Origin: Clonostachys chloroleuca
Lineage: Eukaryota > Ascomycota > Sordariomycetes > Hypocreales > Bionectriaceae
Reading direction: 5' to 3'
DNA: 64,000 nucleotides
Assembly (NCBI GenBank): GCA_037952775.1
Contig: JBANAY010000003.1
Coordinates: 27,032,001 to 27,096,000 of the forward strand
In this document: piece after piece, positions 9,677-21,200 of the stretch
How positions within the stretch are numbered: position 1 is the stretch's first letter
How the letters are laid out: the number at the start of each line of letters is the position of its first letter
The notes under the pieces: model-generated
Told to the model about the DNA's origin: nothing
The model's input: only the letters and a program-made list of their open reading frames with translations
Databases searched by the model: none
Program-made: the position numbers and the translations under genes

Positions 9677-12651
9677 ACTCAATAATTCATTTAGTTATCT
9701 ACTCTAGCGTTCATCTTTTGCCCAGCTTTAGGCCCTATCAATTTTGTTTGGCGTAGTCGCAAATCGTGATAGGCAAACAAGAGGACTACTTTACATTGGA
9801 TTGTAATGAAGGAAAAGGAGACTTTGACACAAACACGATGAACCATCGTCCCCGCACTCATCTCGTTATTGGCCCAAACAGTGAGAGGAGCCGACAGACG
9901 AGATAAGGTCGGTTCTGTCGCGTCACAAGAAACAGCACCGACCCCGCCGCCTAGAAACCCAGCTGAAGCACCAACACGCCGACCCCCGACTACCGTAAGC
10001 TCTTACTAGTCCGGTTAGTCGGGCGGTATACCCAGCAGCCCGCGGTGACCATTGGGGTTAGCGTGTCCCGGGTATGTAGTACCATACCTCATATTGCGTA
10101 GTCCGAAGTTATCGTGGCTGGGGTCACAATATGGTTTGCCGTAATTTGTTTCTGTGGTCGTAAGCTGTAGGTCTAGACGGAAATGCGCAAGCAAGCATCC
10201 GGCGCCAGAGGATATTGATTGATTATACTTGCGCCAGTCTCCAACTTGTTGCAGTAAGGGTGGTTACCACAAAGTAGACACAGGCTGTGTTTTGAGAGGC
10301 GATTGGGTTACTAATCGGGGAGCTCAGATGGGCACAGCGGTAGAGCGGCATGGAGGCCAGAGGGGCTAGTCGGGAGTCCTGGACCAGACAGGATGCATGG
10401 GTCAGAAAGGATGCATCTGTCAGAAAGGATGGCAAGTCACGCGTGCATGTTACTTTGGGGGACGACATTACTTAATAAGACGCAAACAAGGCCCCCCTGG
10501 CTAATAGGTTGGTGGGATGTACCTTCTCGCCCATGAGAGGTACCAGGTTTTAGTGCTTGTACTGTGGGCGTTATTGTTCTTAGCTTATTACTTAATGGAC
10601 TTCAAGATACTTATTTGTAAGCCATTAATGGACATTTCCTCATATATTGAAATAGTGGATGATGTACATAAAGGTATTTTCAGGTACTCCCTTATCTAAA
10701 TTAGAAAGATAAAGATGACAGAGCGGAAGCTGGTTATGCTCCAAACTGTATAATAGGTGAACGAATGATTTTCAAACGTCCAAATAAGCAGCCACCCCAT
10801 CCTCCTCAAGTAACAACTTATAAGGTATCTCCGCAGGGTACATTAGGCAGACCTGGCCATGGATATCCCTCGCCAAATTGCCAGCATCATCCAGAGCTGA
10901 TTCTCTCCGAAGATCTCTCTTCTAAATCTCTCTATGCCTCCCGACTTTATGGCGTTGGCCTTTTTGAAATTCTCCAACATCTCCATATATGGCCATTGCT
11001 GTTTGAAGATATCTTGTTGAGCTGAGGCTGTGTGGAGATGTACATAACGGTATTACGCGGTAGTACGAGAAATTTGTAGATGCAGAGTGGCATAGATGAG
11101 ATATCAGCGCTGAGAGAAGCCGGTTGTTATTCGTGGATCGTGTCCAGAGCTTGTGTGAAAGGAAGATTAACGGCTCTGAGTCGTCTGCGTTTGCTTTTTG
11201 GGGCTTCTGGCCATCCAGCATTCAGTTTGCCACAGTCTCTATGCAAAGAGCGTCCCATGCGTCCTTGCGTATGGACTAAGGTAGAGTAACTTTTTTTGGC
11301 GCTCGCGCCAACCTCTGGTTTCCAACAAGTGTCCCATAGCTCCAATTCCGACCTACTGTCCTCCATAAGATCGATAATCAGTCTTTTAGGTCCAAAGAAG
11401 GACTCGTTGATAGAACTTCTTATCCCGCCATGAGAGAATATCACATATCGAGGGTAGGAGTAGTTTAAAATAGGGTAGTATTTTAACACATGGACAAGGC
11501 TTACCAGCCTATCAGAAGGTTGTTCCATCTTGATGAAATATAATACTAGTAAGAATAGTTTTGAGTCGATAAAAAGGGCAGATGTTAATATAAAGGAATA
11601 GACGGAGCGATAAACAGAGTGTACTATCCGTACTATCCTTGCCTATACCCCGAGAAAGAGGGGAAAACAAACAAACAGGCCAGACTGAGACGAGCATCAG
11701 GGTCTAATAATGCAGTATAAGTTGGGTCATTGCGCTTTCATTAGTATTATTTTAGGGAATACTGGTGATAAGCGAAGTATGCGCCAATAACATACGTGAC
11801 GGGGGCCCAGAAATAAAGCCCGTTCTGCATTTTTTAGCGCGCCCCCTGAAACAAAGTCGTCCCAAAGTGTCAATAAGGACGGCACTAGCGCCAGTATGTA
11901 GCAGTAAGCATCTCCGCCCTCCGAGCTGCATATGAGACCTGTTGCAGCTCATCGCCCTCTGCGGTGAAGGCTAGGACAACTTGCTCTTATAGATTACGTT
12001 GGAAGGGCAGATCAAGATACAAGCTTTGTTAGTAAACAGCCAGTATCAACAGTCACAGAAACACCCTCAAGAATTATTAAATATATTGTGATTCGAAGTG
12101 GAACCGGTGCCTCAGGATTATGGCTGCTATTAGAATCCTAAGCAAATGAACTAAGCAGGCAGAGTTGCCAATTGGAATGGTGGCTTGTAAGTGAGAAATG
12201 AACCCTCGGCGGTTCTCCAGAAAAACTCTGATCAGGTTTTGCTAGATGCAGGGGTTTACTTATAAACGGGGTGGCTGGTAAGATATTGTAGCTACTTTCC
12301 TTGCTCTCTTCCAATGCCTCCACCTTTGCTTGATAGTTATGGAGTGGCTCATCGCACAAGAACCGTATTCCCATAAGAATACCGCCATTCTAGAATCTAG
12401 CCGACTGTCCAAGTCAATGCCCCCGTATCAGATTCTGATCTCATTTACCGCATCATCAATTTTAGCTACGGATGTCTCATATGATACCTTAATACCTTAC
12501 TTACTCTTGGGGTAGTAATTGGATCAACGAGGGGGCGTCCAGAGGCGATTGAGCCCGAGACCCGGAGCTCCCAGCGTATTCGAAGCCAGGCGATTCGTGC
12601 TCTGCTTCCCGGGCTAATTCCAGTGCAGTAGGGAAAGCCTCGCGGCCCGGA
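9677..12651. other. Interval without a supported gene
   Basis: ORFs of 60-133 codons lie on both strands. The longest, 11127-11528 on the minus strand (133 codons), overlaps an ORF of similar quality on the other strand, and neither shows a domain. No repeat or RNA gene was recognised. Confidence 0.55.
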
Positions 12652-13395
12652 ATGGATGCCTTTCTCCGCATGCATCGTGCAGACGATGATACCGCGATCA
12701 AGCCACAGCCGACTAGACACGTCGACTATTTATCATACAACTGGAAAGAGGAGGATATATGGTCATCGCGGAAATACGTTGTATCCCAGCAATTGGAATA
12801 CCGTAACAGTAGGCGATTGGAAAATGCTATTTGGAGAGCGTGGACGAAAGCGAAGAATAAGCTGAAGACGGTGCGCCCAGAGACGCTCTATTGGTATGTG
12901 GAGTTTGTGGTTATATTTGTTGGCATTATCGCTCTGCGCTAACCCCGCTCTATTAGGCTGAAGGATAGTGACGTAACTTGGCTCTATGGACCTCTACAGG
13001 CAGACGATAGTACCAACGCTACTGTAAGGACAGACCAGCACGTTCACGTGTCGTCCTCTATCGACAAGAAACCAATCCTAAAGAAACGAAGCATATCCGA
13101 GAGAATACTCGAAGGGTCATATGTGGGGGCTGCGACCCCATACCAGGGCAAGGATGGACGAAGCAGGATAACCAGGCCTGCTTCAGGGTGCTTAGTGAGC
13201 CGAGGCAACAGTGGCGCCACTTCATCTACGACCCACGATGTATCATATCCAAGCTGGAAGCGAAAGTGCGTTCATTTCAACGAGCAGGTTGACCATTTCA
13301 TCGTAATCCAAGTTAAGGGAGACAGATGCAGTCACATCTTGCCGGCAAGCACTTGTTCTGGTGATTGTCAAGAGACCCATTTGATGACGAATTAG
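12652..13395 (+). CDS. Short DUF1752 (AreA GATA-like, PF08550) family protein
   Basis: Two exons (12652-12893, 12957-13395) join across a 63-bp intron (GTATGT donor, CTAAC, TTAG) to give 226 residues. Exon 1 plus the junction holds the DUF1752 signature: VDYLSYNWKEEDIWSS near residue 23, LENAIWRAWTKAKNKL near 55, then LYW joined to LKDSDVTWLYGPLQ. Exon 2 carries KKPILKKRSISERIL and, near residue 185, KCVHFNEQVDHFIVIQVKG, which matches the conserved 'RxHFNEQVxxxIxxxxKG' element of larger fungal proteins related to PP1 regulators. Such proteins usually run to several hundred residues, so this copy is short and its acidic C-terminal region is missing. The splice restores the conserved block exactly, which makes the model strong. 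Function is probably regulatory, in nutrient signalling, by family inference only. Confidence 0.8.
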
Positions 13396-14401
13396 TGGAT
13401 TACTAAGAGAGCTCTTATTGTCGCAGTAATCGTTGAGATGCCGGTCACGTGCAGCCTGGTCTGGAGTTATGGAGGGAGACGACTACTCGATGCTTTTCGC
13501 AGTGTTACCTAGTATTTGACACAAGAACGGATCCCGCAAGCACTTGTTCCAATGATGGTAAGGCTGTTTTGTGAAGGCGATCTTAGTAGCCTGCTGCTAC
13601 TTGATAGGCATGCTCCATCGCCCATCGAGACGTCACACGCAATGGCCAAAGCCTCAACGTCATTGTAGGTCCGTTGCGTCGAGGCTACCCTATGGACGTA
13701 CTAACACGAAGTTTTAAATTAAGAATTCGAGCACCGGTAGGGTCACGTACGAGGCTAATATTCTCAGTCCATCCACTGAAAGTATTAAGAAGCGGATAGG
13801 AACTGTGTAGATAACCGGTATCTCCCTGATAGGAATGTAAGAATATAACAGTTCTAGCATTCATTTAACTTAAACGGCGGTATCCTGCTAAGAGTGAGTG
13901 TGTTATCCTTATATATAGTCTCATCTGTCGCGTGTCCTGGAATGCCAACCCCCAATTATGTGTTATTTGGCGGGATATCATGCTTGGTGGTTCCATCGTT
14001 GGCGAGTTTGCTTGACCGATGGAGTATCCATCGTATTGCATATATGTATGTGATTGGAATTGGTGCGCCATGACAAGTAGCGCTTGTGTAGCATGAGAAG
14101 TGGGTGCGCATTGGCGCAGGTGTGATGTGTACAGCAACGCCTCAACGAGCTACTTAGCCACGTTTCGGGATTGCTTCGGAGTAGAGTGTCGTTAAAAACC
14201 CTAGCTACCTTGACGGCCCAGTGGGAAAATATTCCACACACTTAGTCATAGAATTACCCACAGAAGCTGGTAGGCGGATGTAGATAGAGGTTGAACAGGA
14301 AAAAGCGAGTTCGGGCACCACTGTCACGTTCGTAGACGCAGCGGCTTATCTACGGAGCTTCGGCTGTTCGCCGGACCTAACTGGTTATAGCCATTCCCCA
14401 T
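13396..14401. other. Interval without a supported gene
   Basis: Two overlapping minus-strand ORFs (13865-14137 and 13978-14241) have no recognisable features. The segment contains a few CACGTG-like sites but nothing structured. Confidence 0.5.
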
Positions 14402-15975
14402 ATACATACGACCTTAATAAAGAGACCACATCCACTACATTCCTCACCGGTTCAACACATTCCTCGCCGCCAAACCTGCGTGTGCTAGACGCAGCGGTTG
14501 AGTTTCAAGGTCATTATCACCTAGGCCTAGTGACTGCGCTCTTTAAGCTGGACTGTTTACTTACTTTCCGCCCAACAAACTCGAGACTGATCTACCACAC
14601 CTGAGAGTTGACGGATAATAAAACCACCTTCCGTTTTCCGTCCCTTGGTGCTGCGCACATAGTCCTAAGATTATCCCAATTCAACTTACACAGTTTATCT
14701 ATCCCAGTGACCTTAGGATTAAAGTACATCTCTCTCCTTAGATGCTTTCATTCCACTTTACTAGCACATCCGGCGATTATCACGCAAATTCGCAGCCATC
14801 TTTTGCCAACTTAGCCTAAGGAATCATGCAGCGCGACAAGTTTGGCCACTCGATCACCCTCACGGGGACAATAGCACTAACTTCATAGCGGTAGCCATTC
14901 TTTTCTCGCTCACCTCTGTGAGAAGGCTGAGCGTTACGACGATATGGTCCCCCACCTGAAGGAAGTCATCGGCGCGGGTGGTGAGCTCAGTGTCAATGAG
15001 CGGAGCCTTCTTGCCACTGCTTATTCGAGTATGGTCTGCACCCGCCGTTCCAGCTTGCGCACCATCTTATCAATCGAACAAAAGAAACAGCCAAGGGTTA
15101 ACGAGGAGCATATTGCCACTACCCGTGGATACCGCAAGAAGATTGAGAATGAGCTCGAGATAGTCTGTAGCGACGTCTTGGATCTGCTAGACGGGAGCCT
15201 GATTCCCAATGCCGGCACTGTCGAGTCAAAGGTCTTCTATTACAAGATGTATGCCTACTCTACTGGTCTTCACTTCTTGAAAGCGCTTGGGCTGACTCGC
15301 TCTGTTTTTAGGAAGGGTGACTATAGCCGTTACTTAGCCGAGTTCACGTTGGGCGAGAAGCACACAGCTGCAGTTAGTTCTGCCTACATGGCCTACAAGG
15401 TGGGTTCCAAGTCTGTTGCTTCAGCTTTGAATTATCCAAGAGTATTGATTGAAAGGGTACTTCTAAGATTGCCACCGATTTTGTGCAGACCGAGTTTGCG
15501 GCTAGGCTTGGCTCTGAACGTCTCGGTCTTCTACTACGAAATTCTGAACTTACATAATCATGCCCGACATCTTGCAAAGCGTACTTTTGATGACGCCATT
15601 GCTGAACTCTCGGGGATTGCCAAGGAGCCTGATGACGAGAGCATTACTATCATACGCATGCTCCGTGACAACCTGTTCCTTTGGACGTCTACTGACAGTG
15701 GTCAGCGGGGAGCCTCAACCCAAGCGACATTAATGGAGAAGCTTTCTGTAACATGTTAAAATGAATGAAAAATAGGTATCAACTACCTAAGTGAGGCTCG
15801 TGTATAATTATGTGAAACTGGCCTCAGACTTTGGAGATTTCCCTTCAAGCTCTGATAATTTCCTGGCGTTCCTGCGTGGAGTTGTTATGGTTTAGATCAT
15901 CAGTGCAAGTACACAGTGTCTCGATGGTATAGGGAGTCTGTATTGAGGTTGACACTAGGACTGGTCACTTTGCGT
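14402..15975. repeat. Segmental duplication, copy A (partner 35605-37090)
   Basis: Homology with 35605-37090 begins at the ACGACCTTAATAAAGA block, runs through the shared TTCAACACATTCCTCGCCGC block and the 14-3-3-like gene, and ends beyond TTTCCTGGCGTTCCTGCGTG. Copy A carries about 105 bp (roughly 14710-14813) that copy B lacks. Confidence 0.9.
14889..15759 (+). pseudogene. 14-3-3-like gene, copy A, with a 17-bp deletion
   Basis: The 14-3-3 family binds phosphoserine/threonine partners in the cytosol. Recognisable elements are ERYDDMVPHLKEV, ELSVNERSLLATAY, ESKVFYYKM, KGDYSRYLAEF, LALNVSVFYYEIL and FDDAIAEL. Intron 1 (15249-15311, 63 bp) joins YYKM to KGDYSRY; intron 2 (15400-15467, 68 bp) follows AYK. 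Compared with copy B, 17 bp are missing just after GAGTTTGCGG near 15500, removing conserved residues before LRLGLALN and shifting the spliced frame. Because 63 is a multiple of 3, and 68 minus 17 is 51, the unspliced sequence is nonetheless one open frame from 14944 to 15759. The 5' end is uncertain: an acceptor (CTAAC then TAG at 14888) implies an upstream exon that I could not define. Protein identity to canonical 14-3-3 is low, so this is a divergent paralogue. Confidence 0.8.
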
Positions 15976-16400
15976 GATACTAATAGAGGGATGCATCGGG
16001 CCATCAGCTCTGTCATCACCTAGATGTGCACCGGCAAGATTGGCCTCCGCGCCTACCTGTTTCAATAGAAGAGCGTATAACTCGTCACGTTCGAGCTTCA
16101 GTCGGCTGATATCCGCTAGTAATTTGTCTTGTGTCTAGTTTGGACTTTTGGAAGTGGAGTGGCTGAGGTCATTTAGGCCGTCAGATGCCTGAGTAAAGGG
16201 TGCCATTGTTTCACTGAGAAGTTCACAAAAAGAGAAAATCAAAGGATGGAAAATATTTTTCTTTTTAATGCTGTTTAAAAGTTAACGTATTCAAGACATC
16301 AACCGAGTTAAACAAATCAAATTGACGACTAGCAGTTTGAAGTAGGATTATTGATTACGTTACCAGGAAAAACAGTTCGTGTCACGTGATATTCCACGCT
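15976..16400. other. Interval without a supported gene
   Basis: No ORF of note. The segment is AT-rich near 16200-16330 and contains no recognised repeat before the dispersed GCGCCAC element. Confidence 0.5.
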
Positions 16401-16670
16401 CTACTCTCAACTCGTTCCGAAAAGGCATTGGCGGACCCGTAGGGGACCGGTCTCCTGTTTATAGCGCTTGAATACTGGTTCAAGTTAAATTGCAGTGCCT
16501 TGAGGAACGAAAGGCTCTTTCTTCCGCGCCCTCCTTCGATCGATCGTCTGCGCCACAACCCGTGCGCCACGGTTTGCGCCACGGTTTGCGCCACAGATGT
16601 GTCTTCAGGGACAACGCCACATTCTCGTGCGCCATGCCTTTGAGGAACGAAAGGATTATCTTACACATCA
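16400..16670. repeat. Dispersed GCGCCAC repeat, copy 2
   Basis: It starts with an AACTCGTTCCGAAAAGGC block and GGGGACCGGTCTCCTGTT, both also present at 23235-23300. The GAGGAACGAAAGG block, CTTTCTTCCGCGCCCTCCTT, and three GCGCCACGGTTT-type units follow. A second GAGGAACGAAAGG block lies at about 16640. Confidence 0.88.
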
Positions 16671-17107
16671 TGGTTGGTGTGCCCTTAATCCGGGCAGCCT
16701 TCATATTGCGATAGCAGGGAAGCCGCGAGGCAAGAAAATCCTAATGTCAGGCCACAAACCTGCGTGAATGATCAAGGGATTCCTTCGGGTGTAAAAAACC
16801 CTTGAGGGACCTCTGTATTTCTAGATTTGACGGGTAAAAATAACACCCTTTTACCAGTGATACCGGAAGGCTGGAATAATAGCATGCAGATTTGCTAGCT
16901 TTCTAGGGTCTAGAATCTTGGGAACAGTCTGCTTTGCCTTTCTACAGTCTCCCTGTCGTGGATTTCCTGACGCTCATGGCATGATGGAAATGGGCAGAAA
17001 CAGTATGGACACATCAAAAGAATGGGACTATGAGAAAATTCACGTGAATATTTAGTAGTTACACTCTTGAAGGGATACCCGAGTTTTCGTAAATCTTTCG
17101 GGAGTGT
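16671..17107. other. 3' flank of the gasdermin-like gene
   Basis: No coding frame is supported. The sequence is AT-rich and probably holds the 3' untranslated region and terminator of the minus-strand gene ending at 17108. Confidence 0.5.
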
Positions 17108-17944
17108 TCATGCTACCATATCTTCATAGTCTTCGGGGCTGAGCTCATCGAGAATTAAATCCTCAGCAGCGACAGGTTTCTCTAAATCCTCTTCGTCATC
17201 TGATTCATCGCCAGCCAAGCGAATACCATCCACCCCCGGACCATCGCTCCTCAGTTGCAGTAGCTTCCGCCTGAATAACTCGGTCGAAATTTTCCTCAAC
17301 TCAACAGCGAAAATGCTGCTCTTGCCCATCTTGGCTTTGAAGATAGTTGCCGTCTGATTGGTAGAGGTCAGCTTGACGTGCGGGTCGCTCAGGTCAGCCA
17401 CCGGGTTGGGAACGCCGGCGGCAAGTGTGATCTGTCCGATCGGGAGTTCGATTTTCCCCTCGAGTGTGCGAGACCGTGCCCCGTCCATAGACAACTCGAC
17501 ATCCTCGCAAACCATAATTCCAACAACCAGACACACGGGCCACGTGTTGAAGAAGGAAATCCACCCAGGGACAGTCTGCTTGACATCTGCATCCTCTTTC
17601 AACTTCGCCCAGAATTGGTCGAGCTGCTGGATGCGTTTGTAGCGGATATACTTGCCAGCCAGGTGGACGCTGTCCTCCGTGTTGCCGGTGATCGAGTATC
17701 CGCCGATTGACCTTAGCGAGATGCCAAGCTCTTTCGAACTAGCGTCTGAGCTGGTGAGGATGAAATCGGCGGCGGATCCTTTCTGGTGATCGTGGGTTAT
17801 GTATTTGACGGGGGCCTCGGGGGCGTAGTTGGTAGACGGACTGAGAGGTTCCTTCACAACGGCGCCAAGGATCACATCCTCGAATTCAGCGGCCTCCATC
17901 CATGCCTGGTATTTCAGGATAACGAACTCCGGGTCTCCTTTCAT
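17108..17944 (-). CDS. Gasdermin-like protein (HET-Q1/RCD-1-type), candidate pore-forming cell-death executor
   Basis: A single-exon, 278-residue ORF lies directly downstream of the TPR-subtilase gene on the same strand (342 bp between them). By family knowledge, fungal gasdermin-like proteins are about this size, are kept inactive by a short C-terminal segment, and are cut by a neighbouring subtilisin-like protease so that the N-terminal part permeabilises the plasma membrane. Seen here: an N-terminus MKGDPEFVILKYQAW with alternating hydrophobics, VILGAVVKEPLSP near residue 25, a block around HLAGKYIRYKRIQQLDQFW, WPVCLVVGIMVCEDVELS near 147, GKIELPIGQITLAAG, and then a basic FRRKLLQLRSDGPGVD segment followed by an acidic tail of about 35 residues. 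There is no signal peptide or conventional membrane span. The assignment is by eye; the context supports it strongly. A profile search against RCD-1/HET-Q1 would settle it. Confidence 0.72.
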   Translation of the reverse strand: MKGDPEFVILKYQAWMEAAEFEDVILGAVVKEPLSPSTNYAPEAPVKYITHDHQKGSAADFILTSSDASSKELGISLRSIGGYSITGNTEDSVHLAGKYIRYKRIQQLDQFWAKLKEDADVKQTVPGWISFFNTWPVCLVVGIMVCEDVELSMDGARSRTLEGKIELPIGQITLAAGVPNPVADLSDPHVKLTSTNQTATIFKAKMGKSSIFAVELRKISTELFRRKLLQLRSDGPGVDGIRLAGDESDDEEDLEKPVAAEDLILDELSPEDYEDMVA

Positions 17945-18286
17945 GCTGTGCCGTGGCAGCGGGTTACGCTAAGCCGTCCACCGTAAGTCGCGTCAATATA
18001 GAATGTGATGTTAAAGGGGCTGAAATCGACCACTTGTAAGAGGGGAAGCCATGGCCCGTCGTGTCCATTACCCCGCTCGAGTGCGCGAAAAATAATACCG
18101 TGCGGACTGCGATCTAACGTTACGTTGAGGTACATGGGGCAATGTACGCTGCGGGGCGAGTTGTGAATACCCCTAGCTCATTTCGACATGGCATGGTGTG
18201 TTTTGGGATTTTGCAACAGTCACAACAAAACCACATTGTCAAAAGCCGAAGTTGCAATTTTTCCGTTGTTATGAGTCTTATGAGTC
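17945..18286. promoter_or_regulatory. Intergenic region between the protease and gasdermin-like genes
   Basis: 342 bp separate the protease stop from the gasdermin-like start on the minus strand. A 64-codon minus-strand ORF (17941-18135) overlaps the start but is in another frame and joins neither gene by good splice signals. The segment presumably holds the gasdermin promoter. Confidence 0.45.
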
Positions 18287-21200
18287 TTACATTGAAAACT
18301 TCTGGTACCCCAGTAATTCCTCGACCAATTTGAATTCAATCACTTTCTTTGAGTACCGTCTGAAAAACCACATTGGGCTGATTAAGTCATACCCGTCCCT
18401 CTTGTTCGCCTCTGACATTACCCGGAATATTGCTCGCACGCCTTCTGGACTCGATGGATCAACGTTCCATCCGTAGTTAGGCAATTGCTTTCGAATGTAG
18501 CCAATCATGAAAGCCGCGATGGAAACCGCCACAGGTGTTGCGAATGATGTGCCGGACATGCGCTTCCATGTCGCCCTAGGTGCGCTGACGTCCTTCGATG
18601 GCCAGGGTGAGTTGATGCAGTCACCAAGGGTGCTAAAGTTGTCCTTGTGCTGCCTTACTTCTGGGCTCGGACTGAACGGGGACTTTTCGCCGTTTCCATC
18701 TGCTGAGTAGATGCAGAGGACGCGGTTGTAATTGCCGGGGTACGTAGATGGTCCATTGCCGCCGTCGTTGGACGCCGATGCAAATACGACGATTCCCGCG
18801 TTCAGACATTTGTTAATCTCTATCAGGATCTCGTCCGCACGGCTTGCGTCGCGGTAGCCAAAGGAAAGGGAAATTGCATGGACCTCCCATTCAGTTCTAG
18901 CGTGCCGCAATGCCTTCTACCTGTTAGTGCAAGTTCTGCTTAACATGGGGAGGCGAGAGGGAATCACATTGACAATTCTTTGCCTCACTGCATTATCTTC
19001 TCTCTCTTCATATATCCGGGACTCCGTGAACTTCCCAATATATAGGTCAACGTGGGTGGTGAGGTCAAGTAGGATACCAGCAATATGTGTACCGTGGCCG
19101 GAGTTATCCACCGTTGCGTCGCCACCGATGAAAGACTTTGATTTTTTTATCCTGCCAAGATGGTTTTGCACAGTTGGGTGCTTGATGTCGATGCCTGTGT
19201 CCAAGATGGCGACTTTGATCCGTCCAGCGGCGGGCCCAATACGGTACCTAACACGCAGCTGCTTGAACTCAGACACCCATTTGTCAGCGTCCTTACATTT
19301 AGTGCAACTTCTATCGCTGAGTTAGTCGCGGCTGCTTCAGACCAAATGTGCGGTGGGTACCTTACTCATGGTCATGTGGCGTTTGGTCTTGGCCGAAAAG
19401 TTCGAAGTCCTCCTCGTCCATAACTGATGCCTCAGGCTCCAAGTCGCTCTCTTGAAATTGGTCTTCAGCGAGTTCTGAATCTTCGATACCGAAGTCGAAT
19501 GCCAAGAGTAGAGTGTCATTACGCTGATGCTCGACTAGGGTCTGATCCAGCCAAGAATTGCTCAACTGGGTGTCGGAATTTTCCTGCTCAATCTTCGTCT
19601 CTCGTCCACAGACAGTTCGCAGTAACGCCTCTTCAGCTTCGCCGTCTTTCTCAAGCTGGCTCAGCACCATTGACAGCCAAAACCTGCTCTCCGATGTGAT
19701 GATATCGTCCGCACCAAGCTTCTTCGTTACTGTTTCCACTATTTGTCGGAAAGCCCTTTCGGCCTCATCATACTTCTTCAGCTGATAGAGTGTCCTAGCC
19801 AGCCAATGCCTGGTTAAAAGAGTGTGGGTATCGTCCTCTCTAAGCGACTTCTCTCGTCCCTCAACTGTTCGCCGAAATAACTCTTCAGCCTCGTCGTATT
19901 TGTCTTGCTGGTATAGTGTCCTCGCCAGCCAGTACCTGCTGGATAGAGGGCTGGGATGGTCAACACCAAGCATCTCCTCTCGTCCCTGAAGTGTTTGTCG
20001 AAACTCCCCTTCAGCCTTGTTATATTTACCTTGCTGGAATAGCGCTTTTGCCAGCCAATACCTGGCTAGAAGTGTCATGGTATGCTTCTCGCCAAGCTTC
20101 TTCTCCCATCCGGCGAATGTTTCTTGGAATACTCTTTCAGCTTCATCATACTTATTCAGCTGATGTAGCGTCCTAGCCAGCCAGTACCTGCTCAAAAGAG
20201 TATCAGTATATTCCTCGCCAAGCGCTTTCTCTCGTCCCTCAACTGTTCGCCACAATAACCCCTCAGCCTCGTCGTATTTATCTTGCCCATATAGCGCCCG
20301 TGCTAGCCAATATCTAGTTAAAAGGGTATTAATATGTTCCTCACCAAACCTCTTCTCCAATCCAGCAAGTGCTTCTCGGAATACTCCTTCAGCCTCGTTA
20401 TATTTTTTAAGCTGATATAGCGTCCTGGCCAACAAAAGCCTGGTCAAAAGGGTTTTGGTATGGTCCTCGCCAATCCTCTTCTCCCATCCTGTGACTGTTT
20501 CTCGGAATACCCCTTCAGCCTCGACATATTTATGTAGCCGATACAGCGTCAGCGCCAGACAATATCTGCTCTTAAGGGTGTCCCTGTTGTCCGCACTAAG
20601 CTTCTTCTCTCGTCCATCTACTGTCTGTCGGAATGCCTTTTCAGCATCATCATACTTCTTTAAAACGAAGAGCGTTTTCCCTAGCCAATACTTGTTCGAA
20701 AGGATATCGGTATCATCCTCGTAAAGTTGCTTCTCTTGTTCATCAACCGTTTGCCGGAACGCTGCTTCAGCTTCGTTATAATTTTTTAGCTTGTATAGCG
20801 TCTTGGCCAGCCAGTGCCTATTCTCTGAGGTGTTGACATCGTCCTCTCCAAGCTGCTTCTCCAATCTGCTAACTATTTGTCTGAATATGCCTTCAGCGTC
20901 GTCATATTTCCTCAGCCGATATAGCGTCCTAGCCAGCCAGTACCTGGCTAGAATGGTATCAATATTGTCCACGGCAAGCTCCTTCTCTCGTCCGTCAACT
21001 GTTTGTCGGAACGCTTCTGCAGCTTTGCTGTAATATCTTAGCTTATATAGCGTCTTGGCTAGCCAGTACCTGCTCTCAAGGGTCTCAGTATCACCCTCGC
21101 CAAGCTTCTTTTCTTGTCCCTCAATCGTATGTTGAAATATTGTTTCAGCAGCATTATACTGCTTTAGCTGATATAGCGTCATCGCCAGCCAGTACCTGCT

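Noticed and set aside
17941..18135. 64-codon minus-strand ORF between protease and gasdermin-like genes, as a possible extra exon
   Set aside because: No good donor/acceptor joins it to either gene in frame. The best candidate intron would be under 40 bp.
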